DNA of 64,000 bases from Gymnopus androsaceus JB14 (lineage: Eukaryota; Basidiomycota; Agaricomycetes; Agaricales; Omphalotaceae). Positions 55,910-64,000 of the stretch are shown piece after piece. The stretch covers positions 1-64,000 of the forward strand of contig ML769585.1 of NCBI GenBank assembly GCA_009733575.1. Reading direction: 5' to 3'. The position numbers were made by a program, and so were the translations under genes. Within the stretch, counting starts at the first letter, position 1; the number at the start of each line of letters is the position of its first letter. Under the pieces are notes generated by a model. The model saw only the letters and a list, made by a program, of their open reading frames with translations. It made no database searches and had not been told where the DNA came from.

Positions 55910-55994
55910 TCATCATGAACAATACATATTGTATATACTGAAAAAACATATGTACAACTTTAGTTGCCAGCAATCAGACTACATATCCTGATGC

Positions 55995-57032
55995 TCAAAA
56001 AAATCCCCAAGCCTTTGAAGCTGTGATTATTCTGCAAGCTCTATCAATTATACTCAATGAAACATCACCCCAGCTCTGGCGAAGGAATGCCTTGATCACA
56101 GAAAATGCTTGTTCAATTGGGTTGAGATCGGGAGAGTATGGTGGTAAGAAGACAAGTTTGCACACTGACAGTGCAAGAATTAGCATGGAAATAGGTCACA
56201 AGCATAGAAACAGATAGATACGTACATCCACGATCCTCAATAAGCTCTCTAACCTCCTCCGCATGGTGGATACTGCAATTATCCATGATGATAATGCTGC
56301 AAGGGCCAGGGTAAGGGTTTGTCAATGGCATCTACAAACATAGATTGTAAGAATATTGTTACATTAGAAGCAGGAGGGAATGTACAACATGGCGCTCAAG
56401 GAATTTGAGGAATTTGTGCAATGTGACTGAACCAGGAATAACGTCGTATGCAAAAATACCATCAACAGTAATTGCAGGCAATATGGATACGCGAACTCCT
56501 CGGACAAACTCTCTCTGTTGCACACAGCGGTGTCCACACTTTGTCTGACCATATCTTCGAAGTGATGTCTTTGCATTACATGCAGCTTCATCAATGAATA
56601 CAAACATATCTGGCCTTGGGGCCAGCCGAGCTATCCGCAACATATAAAGTGATTGTTCAAGGTCATTACGCTCAAGTGCACAAACAGAAACTATCTTTTG
56701 AGAAATGTCGAGTTTCTCCGAACAAGTGTAGGGATTGATACATAGATCCTGCGAGACTTTTCCAGCTCAGCTTGGATTTCATCCAAGTATAAGCAAGGAT
56801 GAAGATTGATGAGAGAGGAAAGGAAGCGGATGTCAATCTCATTCAATAGTGAAGAGCATCCCTGTTGGTACCAGGCAGGTTTGGGCTTTCCAAGATCTCG
56901 GTACTGTGCAAGAATCCTGTAGGCAAGAGACTTCTTTATACCAAGATAAGAGCAAATGTTCTTGACTGAGATGCTCTGGTCCCAGAACATTACCGGTACT
57001 TGCACACGCAAGTCATCCGAGAAACAACGCAT
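55995..57032 (-). pseudogene. IS630/Tc1-like DDE transposase, intron-containing, frameshifted
   Basis: Starts MRCFSDDLRVQVPVMFWDQS, with helix-turn-helix segments (SVKNICSYLGIKKSLAYRIL). The frame breaks near 56700, then EKLDISQKIVSVCALERND leads into the DDE domain: D in MFVFIDEAACNAK, D in SIIIMDNCSIHHAEEV, and E in YSPDLNPIEQAFSVIKAFL. It ends SKAWGFF at 55995. Two introns lie between HSLLLL and MPLTNP and between the EDRG and KLVFLPP segments. Intron-bearing IS630-like genes are common in Agaricomycetes. I could not define its inverted ends. Inactive because of the frame break. Confidence 0.8.
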
Positions 57033-57783
57033 ATGAGATAGTGAAGGTTCCCGTTAAACAGAGGGAAGCGGAAAGGAAGCGGAAAGAAAGCGGGGCGGCT
57101 TTCCGATTTCTCATGGCACAGCCTCAGAATTTTTCAAATTTCTGAAATTCCACATAATTATGAAAAGCGCTGTAAAACTGCAAGGTTTGATAACAAAGAG
57201 CTGATCTCTTTAGTCTTTCAGTGTATTGACCACAGATATAGCAAAAATGACTACATTCATGATTCATAAATATCACCAATTTGGAATGTTGAGAAAACCT
57301 TTGTAATGATTGTTTTATTATGAAAGAAGCTGCATTTTATACCATGTGCACATGGGATGTTTGCTTGATGCTGGCATCTAGTATAAGTGTAGCAAAAATG
57401 TAGCTGTTGGAATATCAGATTTTGATGTACAAGCTGGTTACAGCTATGTCATGATGATATCATGGTTTTCATCATATTTACATCATATCTATGCTATATT
57501 TGCACCTTATATCACTATTGCATCATAGGTGATATAATTACTTCACATAGTATCCATTTACTATATTTGATAGCTATGACATATGCTTTCTAGGAGTATA
57601 AATACAGGTTGTAGATAGATATGTACTTTACCTGTTTGCCTTAGGATCTCTGTCCCAAGATCCATACAAGGTCAAACATTTTATCCATTTTTCAATATCC
57701 TTGTCACCTTGCTGGTGTTATAAGCTGTATTCCTACAGTAGCATATTCTGCATGAAAATTCAAGTGTTTTTATAGGCCATATG
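57033..57783. other. AT-rich spacer, no gene
   Basis: Starts with a purine-rich GGAAAGAAAGC stretch (57058-57095), then AT-rich sequence with many ATCAT/ATATC words. No coding frame or RNA gene recognised. Confidence 0.5.
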
Positions 57784-58325
57784 CATCAGCAAAACCTGGG
57801 TGTACTGGATAGTGCTGGATAGTGCTATCCAGCACTCATAGCAAGGTCCCCATCTATCCAGAGCTATGGATTGCTATGGGGTGCTATGGATCACTATACT
57901 TACCGCAGGAACATTGCCTGTCAGATTCTATTCAATAGCAAATATATTACTTATTTGAATTGTTTTCCATTCCAATAGCTCCGAGCAGCCCGCCACTTGC
58001 TAGTAGTATTGCCGCAATATGACAAGATGGAGATGGTCTGCCAAAAACATAAAATCCAAATAATATATTACTATATTTGTAGTACCTAGGACAATAACTA
58101 AAACTACTTAGGATGACTATTTGTAGATTAGGTCTTTGAATGCCCACAAGAGTTAAGATTGATAGTAAGATGATGGGGAAGAATAAAGGCAAGTTGAACT
58201 TCGACAAGTCTTTGCGTCAATTCTTATAGTGCTGGCAGGAGAGATCCGAGAGGATGACAGCTGGCACAAATGCTCGGCAATCCCATAGCAGCCCTTAGCA
58301 GGCCATTACCCAGGTTTTGCTGATG
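57784..58325. mobile_element. Candidate small TIR element (542 bp)
   Basis: The outer 18 bases CATCAGCAAAACCTGGGT (57784-57801) are perfectly inverted at 58308-58325. The inner flanks share words such as GCTATGG and GGATTGC. Flanking duplications are unclear. A third partial end (CATCAGCAAAAATG) occurs at 58376-58389. No transposase. The 86-residue frame inside (minus, 57947-58207) has no known motif. Confidence 0.5.
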
Positions 58326-58379
58326 TGGTACCTGTATATGGCCATATTTTTATGGTAAGCATAAAGTATACTGCACATC

Positions 58380-58620
58380 AGCAAAAATGCTCTGGGCCTG
58401 AGATAGCCTAGGTAGCCTGGGTGACCTGAGATTACCCTATAGATCAACCTCAGGTAGCCTGGGCAACCTGGGTGACCAGGGCAACTCAGGTTAATGGAGA
58501 CTACCCTCTAGGGTACCCTGAAGTCACCCCATAGGGCTAACCTGGGTGAACCTGAGGAAGCCTGAGGAAACCTGAGCAACCTGAGGCAACCTGAGACAGT
58601 CTGAAACTTGGTTTAATTTT
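58380..58620 (+). repeat. Degenerate CCTGGG/CCTGAGG repeat tract
   Basis: About 230 bases of irregular tandem units of roughly 8-10 bases (GCCTGGGTGA, ACCTGAGGAA and variants) with no frame. It resembles a decayed minisatellite. The word ACCTGGGT is also the inner end of the nearby 18-base TIR. Confidence 0.65.
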
Positions 58621-59072
58621 ATACAACCTAAAGAGCCTAAATAACTTCGGGTTTTAAGCTATAAGTAGTGGTATCTAAAAAACATCTTAGTTATCTCATT
58701 ATTCACCTGTCTTTATACTTAGTCTTATCATCCAATGTTGCTCAACTTATACTATTTCATTGTTCTTATTGGACTCACTTAATGTATTCTTATTAAGAAG
58801 AAGCTTCATTTAATATGATACCTTAACTACACTCCGAACAGCTCACTGAAGTTATCAGACTCATGTTTAAGTGTAGCAAGCTTAGGAGGTAATCTGTTAT
58901 ACTCTTGATGAATATGATTTGACCCATCAACAGGTTTTTGATTGTACGCCAGTTCACAGGCGCCCACGCGGTTCGGCGCTTATTTCGCGCAATTACTTAC
59001 AACTTTGATCTATAGATGATTTATCAAGCAAGTGGAATGTCTGCTTTTGATTACAGAACATCTATATATTTA
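58621..59072. other. AT-rich sequence before the gap
   Basis: No gene or repeat recognised. Confidence 0.4.
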
Positions 59073-59097
59073 NNNNNNNNNNNNNNNNNNNNNNNNN
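59073..59097. other. Assembly gap (25 N)
   Basis: A run of exactly 25 unknown bases. The real distance between the flanks is not known. Confidence 1.
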
Positions 59098-59735
59098 GGG
59101 TCCGAGTCAAGAAGGTCGATAGTCTTCTCGTTATACTTTTCCGAGGCTAGAGAGTTGTACATCCGTATTGGCGTAGAGGATTTGAAGATGTAGGAGTGTG
59201 GTTGAATAGAAACATAAAGATACGATAGCTGAGGTCAATAGTGCGGGCATGAATAACAGTTTTGCGACACTGGTTCAGATAAGGAATGAGCTGAGGGAAT
59301 TCAGTTCCACCTATGGCTGAAGTGAGAGTTTCAAGGATGATTTTGGTGTTGGGACATTTGTTCGAGCGACGAATCAGATGGAATCGAGAGCTTGAGAATC
59401 CAAGAGTGGAACAAACAGAAAGGAGAGGAGGACCAGGCTGCATAGTAGCAGTCATAGAGAAGACTGAGATGGTAGAAGGAAAACGACCACAAAAGAAAAG
59501 TGCCAATATGTCGAAATAAAGGCCGGAATGATAAGCCCCATTCGTTGATGACATGAGCTTCTTCTGCACTAGCAAAGATGATATTTTGACGAAAGAAGGT
59601 CGAGTTGGAAATGAGAATCCACTCCCGTTCATGCAAATGTTCCGGACGATCTACTACGACGATGCGCAACCTTGAGTTATTTTGCCTGGAAGTTTGATTT
59701 TGACTGGCAATGTCCTCCTCGGGTGGCCAGTCGCT
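59098..59735 (-). pseudogene. RecQ-like DNA helicase fragment
   Basis: On the minus strand: RIVVVDRPEHLHEREWILIS; a DEAH-type box degraded to AEEAH within NIIFASAEEAHVINEWGLSF; FRPLFRHIGTF; STISVFSMTATMQPG (motif III-like); RFHLIRRSNKCPNTKIILET; and FPQLIPYLNQCRKTVIHART (start of the second RecA-like domain). Then, after frame changes, YNSLASEKYNEKTIDLLDSD runs into the gap. This matches the RecQ-like helicases that are amplified in Agaricomycete genomes. Two frame breaks are visible. Because the post-gap sequence seems noisy, these could be sequence errors. Confidence 0.75.
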
Positions 59736-60655
59736 GCGTGTTTCACATTAGAGTAGGTACCAACACAAGGTTAGAAGTCTAAGGAAGTGGCATATGCTGG
59801 GCGCTAGTATAATGACTCCCATGATAGCTCCCTGTGAGCGCTTGATATTTGACCGAGTTAATGACAGTTTCGTCTCCTATGCAGAGAGGAGAAGAGTAGC
59901 GATAGAACGGATTCCAAGGCCCAGTAACATTCATCTGTGGCACCCACGTAATGGCATAGACTATCGCATAGTCTCAGTCATCGGCCGCAGAAAGACACTG
60001 CCATATTTTGATATACCGAACGACTAGGAAAATGCCTCATTAAAGCTGTATCGGGCTACTATCCAGGTTCCTGCTCATTTCCGAGTACGTTGGAGAGGCA
60101 GTATGGTGATACATGCGAGAGGATTCGTTGATAGGAATACCAAAAGTGCAGACTTCCCACCCCACCCGTTGCACTGATAATTCACATGGATATTGAACCT
60201 CTCAAAGAATCTCTGTGCGAGAGATTTTCCACGACAACTATGCTACAGATGCAGCGAAGGTTCGCAAGACTGCGACCTGCTTCCCATCTTTGAGACATTG
60301 CTTATTCCATGCAGTTGACCATAGATCTTAGGTTTACCAATTTTCGTAACACACCTTCATTCGCACTATGGCGTGAACGAATGAGCACTATCGGAGACGG
60401 AGCATTTGGAAGTAGTAGAATTATGTATGGCGAGAAAAGGGATAACTGGTTGAGATCGGATGCGGTTAGAACAGGATATGTCTAGATCGCACGCTGTGGC
60501 GTGGTACCTTATCACTGGAGACGAGTCCGAGTATTAGCAGCAGATCGTGAGCCCTTGGCTATGTAAAACTGGGTATCTGGGCGCAGGTTTGGTACTATAT
60601 GGTTTGATTTGATAATAATGAGAGCTCACAGATTTGCTTTGTAACAATTTTTTGT
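59736..60655. other. Unassigned post-gap sequence
   Basis: About 900 bases without a recognisable gene. If base quality here is as low as in the following block, coding sequence could be hidden by indels. Confidence 0.3.
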
Positions 60656-60944
60656 AAATAATCAGATGAAAGGCAGTGCATCTACATTATAAGGCACAAA
60701 ATCTCTGATGTGCGCACGCCTTAATGGGCGGAAGTAAGCTTCAAGACCGTACAACTTTGGATGGATGTGTGCGAAGTATCTCAAAAACCTGGCGGACAAG
60801 GCAGTTACATACCTTTGACAATGTGGATGAAAGTAGTTAGACAATGACCGGCCCAGGTGAGCGACATTGATAACACTTGGTAAAGTACTCAAGTATATAG
60901 CCAGACTGTGAATATAGTGTAATAGGAACTAGTCAACCACAAGT

Positions 60945-62850
60945 GAGCACCAAGTACTCGCTTATTGCTATGTTAAGTGATCCAGACATTACCGCCACAG
61001 CCAAACAGCGGATCACTTTTTGAGCTCAAAGAATTTGTTTGTTTATTGACTCTATGTCACATCTTAAAAATTTCGCTCAGCAGCCACTTATAAATTCCTA
61101 TGACTGGTAGTATCAGTTATCTTTGCGGTGTGCCCGTCCATTGGAGCTTTCCAATCTAATCGCCTGTACACTGGCGCATTCGCGTCAATCTAAACACGTC
61201 AAATTTCACATCTAATATCGACATCCACATAGAGCATGAGACTCCACAAACGCACCAAATGCACACGTGACGATGTTTTATTCGAAGGGGTAAGTTGCTG
61301 TTGGTTTTAAGGTCGTGAGAATTATGCTTGACAAATGCATCCAGGATAGCAAACAGAACGAGAGTTTTGGAGAACTCAAGGAGGGGTTGGGAAAGAATAT
61401 AGAGTTAGAGAAGACCATCTATTCTCCACAAGATAGCAATGCAGCGTTTGACGCCTTTTCGCGCGAGGGGCGTAGGAGCTGGGCCATCTGCTGCTGAATA
61501 TAATTGAAATATTCATGCTGAGTGAATACTCCTTCTTCACGCGGGACAAGGAGCCACTCACGCGGGCACCGTCCAGAGCCTTAATCTACCGTTAACGATT
61601 GGGAATTAAATCTCTAGCCTTTCGGTTTGGTTGGGATGACAGAGAGGGCCAACACTTCCCGCCGAAACACCTTCTTACTCCTGTATAGGCTTAGTTCTAC
61701 CAATGACTCCTCTCCCGCCCATTTTGATGTCCTTTACCTCACGCACGCACAGCCATACCAATGAGCTGTTCGTTACAGTAGATCTGGAGGAGTGAGCTTT
61801 TATCAAGTGTGAACAACAATCATTTGAGTAGGCTCCGCCAGGGCCGCCTAATATGGTCAGTACACCCAAATTCACGAATGTTTATTTACTGCCCCCATAA
61901 AACCACACTAGTGATTGGCTCCACTCACATCTTGGATCGCAATCGCCCATAATAAAGCTTGTTGCACTTTCTAACCCCATGAGTCCCCCGAGGAAGACAT
62001 GTAGTTTTTAACCAGGCAGTGAGCTTTGAAATCGACCTTCCTCTCCCGATCGCGTAAGTCGCTTGTATCTTTAGTAGCGGTGCTCAATATTTTTTTTTCA
62101 TCAGGGACCTTTTGCGGTACAACTCGACGATGATAACCTTGCTCTGCGAGAACATTTTCTGACCAAATCTTCCCGATCTGATCTTGATATTTATACGTTT
62201 ATTTCACTTTGTCGCCAGCTTTGTTGTACTTAACCGGTTTTATTCTCGGAACAATATATGCGCTTAGTGAGGTATTCTCGATCCACTCGTCTGGGATAGG
62301 ACTCGAGAATTGTGTCCATCAATCCAATGGTGCTCTTTACTAAATCCTCATCAGTGAGCTTACTACGGATATCCTAGATGACACAAGAGAAGATTACGAA
62401 AGTTGAACCAGTTATTACCTAGGGTTAACTAGCTGGCACACCGTCGATTGAAGGCGTCTTGATTGGAGGGAATATAGTCATGCAGTTGAGCTGGCTTCGC
62501 AATGTTTCCTAATTGATGAACTTTTCCATGCTGAGACTTAGGCAAAAGACTTGACGACCTTTAGTTGTGACTCAGGAGATGGTATGTAATGCTGACGGTT
62601 TAAGATAGTGCTCTAGAGGCTGATAAGTTAAGATTCAGAATCGCGGCATGTAATATGGATTATGAGTATTCAGCATTTGAACAGCAAATTAATACAAAGT
62701 TACAATGGACGATGAAATATGTCTTGGTTACTTTACAACCGGTTCAATCAACCATACAAGCATTAGCGAAGTTACACAAAGAGAAGTAAATCGGATTGCA
62801 ACAATGCTTTTAAGCTCACATCGACCCAGGAAGTACAAAATATGCTGCAA
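60945..62850 (-). mobile_element. Noisy or decayed copy of the Tc1 element
   Basis: On the minus strand it follows the Tc1 element of 52678-53915 from end to end. Start region near 62690-62650 (ACATGCC...). GGAAACATTGCGAA..CAGCTCAACTGCATGA near 62520-62465. The SKLTDEDK codons near 62360-62340. Base-for-base stretches such as GCAGAGCAAGGTTATCATCG near 62155-62120. The ACTCAAATGATTGTTG region near 61830. GGCTCTGGACGGTGCC near 61575. The right end GAGCACCAAGTACTCGC at 60940-60965. It differs mainly by scattered 1-10 base insertions and deletions. Confidence 0.75.
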
Positions 62851-62999
62851 AACAAAGTATAGCTCGATGACACGAAAGCTACGAAAACACTTAGGGGTAT
62901 TCTTACGGCCTATAGGCTATGCGACTCTCATTTCACACTGAGATTGATAAGGTAGGCAAATTACCCAATGATGTAGTTCCAAATTACGGCTTGATGATG

Positions 63000-64000
63000 C
63001 TGAGGTATAGATGGACCATGTTTAAAGACCTGGGTGATACAATTCTAAGAATGTATCCATCTATTCATCATTATAGCACTGAACCATGAAACTTGATATA
63101 CGGTGCCACGAAGGATTCATGATGCGTCATCCCCTGTTGGATGAATACTTTAATTGAAGTTTCAATGATCATTATCTGGATCATTTTTCTTTTGATTGAA
63201 GTGAAGCACCTTTCAAGTATTTGTGGGATATCATTCTTATAAATGTAAATTGTGCAACTCAGGTTGAGCCTGACCTATTTATGAGGGTTGTGTCCATTGC
63301 AGCAAACGTGAAAGTGCTATATGATTTTTCGAGATGTTCTAGTTTTGCGTTTTTTATGAGGCAAACTACTCACCCTACATCTGTGGTGACTTTCAGGAGT
63401 GCTGTTGGGAGAATTCTGCAGAGCAATGAGTACTTACTGAGCAATACTTCACGTCCTCCAACGCAATCGCTCCTCGAGGCTTCATATTTTCTTTCACTAG
63501 GATTACTATGAGATGAGGAGATTGAATAATTTTAAAAATATTCCTAAGATGCTTAATCAAGGTCTTTTCCCCCTTCCAACAGCTGCCGGGCACTGCCTCA
63601 TCACCCTTCTCCAGTGCAAGGTTCGCTCTCAAACTTTAGCTGCCACTTTACAGTATAATTGGCCATGTCACAAAGATGGTGATGATCCACTTCCCAAGGT
63701 AGCAAGCCACGTATAATGACAACAAAGTCTGGAGGTATACCGAATCTCTTGAATGGAATGGAGTATGTTCAGGCCCAAAATTCGAATCGCAGTCATTGCA
63801 GGACTAGAAACCTTGGTCTTTTAGGCACTGTTGCAAACCAGATATTCTCGAGCTGTAGAATTTGGAAATGGGTTGCTTTCGGATGACATCTAGGTCAAAA
63901 AACAGAGTCCCATCATCAAAGGAGTTTGTAATTATTCAAACTGTATGGATGGACCAATTTTTCCACAGTTTGCGAATCCTGCTGGATTGGATCCGATAAG
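63000..64000 (-). pseudogene. Noisy or decayed copy of the P450 relic at 51.6-52.4 kb
   Basis: Reverse complement matches 51650-52560 in order: the TTTGCAACAGTG...CTAGTCCTGCAATGA region near 63830-63795, ALEKGDEAVP near 63620, KENMKPRG near 63490, the oxygen-binding-helix region with GCTGCAATGGACACAACC near 63310-63290, and the same downstream flank (GGATGACGCAT) after the P450 breakpoint. Differences are mostly single-base indels. Cut by the window end. Confidence 0.8.

Noticed and set aside
57947..58207. 86-residue hydrophobic minus-strand frame
   Set aside because: No homology recognised and AT-rich surroundings; probably chance within the small TIR element.
61376..61561. Minus-strand frame with YFNYIQQQMAQLL taken first as a helicase C-terminus
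   Set aside because: The DNA follows the Tc1 transposase region around FIFQQDG in a noisy copy, so it is not a helicase.
62220..62400. Minus-strand frame with KLTDEDLVKSTIG that looked like a new gene
   Set aside because: It matches the SKLTDEDKENIV segment of the Tc1 transposase and lies in order within the noisy Tc1 copy.

Overview
The window looks like a gene-poor, repeat-rich stretch of a basidiomycete (Agaricomycete) genome. The evidence is short spliced introns of about 45-75 bp, F-box/LRR gene families, tandem cytochrome P450 genes, a Plavaka/KDZ-type transposase, copia elements, and a conserved core of ordinary eukaryotic genes (WAPL, UBX, NOPCHAP1-like, L-rhamnonate dehydratase). 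I cannot name the species. One 25-N assembly gap lies at 59073-59097.

Layout. 1-7286: two Ty1/copia elements on the minus strand. Element A (cut off by the window start) is inserted in the 3' LTR of element B, which is a decayed copy. 7.9-12.7 kb: two F-box/LRR-type genes with a 693-bp TIR element (9-bp target duplication) between them. 13.4-15.3 kb: a P450 relic and an LRR-protein relic. 15.8-26.9 kb: the ordinary gene block, holding a NOPCHAP1-like gene (+), an L-rhamnonate dehydratase gene (-), a UBA/zinc-finger/UBX gene (+), an F-box gene (-) and a WAPL cohesin-release gene (-). 27.1-36.1 kb: a P450 cluster with one relic, two apparently intact genes and a truncated pseudogene between them.

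36.3-64 kb is almost entirely mobile. A 4-kb CACTA-like element with very long inverted arms (36304-40354) carries a small hAT-like element and a tandem duplication. An LRR relic and the front half of another P450 relic follow. A 9.4-kb insertion (41919-51303) splits that P450. It is bounded by diverged inverted termini and carries a Plavaka-type transposase, an accessory RGG-tailed gene, and unspliced fragments of two host housekeeping genes (actin and ribosomal protein uL3). The rear half of the P450 relic is followed by a Tc1 transposon, duplicated terminal blocks, a SAM-like-domain pseudogene and an IS630/Tc1-like transposase pseudogene. The sequence after the N gap holds a RecQ-like helicase fragment and a noisy inverted copy of the 51.3-54 kb block. 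Its many 1-base indels suggest unpolished long-read sequence.

The most notable object is the 41919-51303 insertion: an apparently transposase-bearing element that has captured host genes at the DNA level. Two other regions (37.8-39.1 kb and everything after the gap) should be checked for assembly artefacts before biology is inferred from them.
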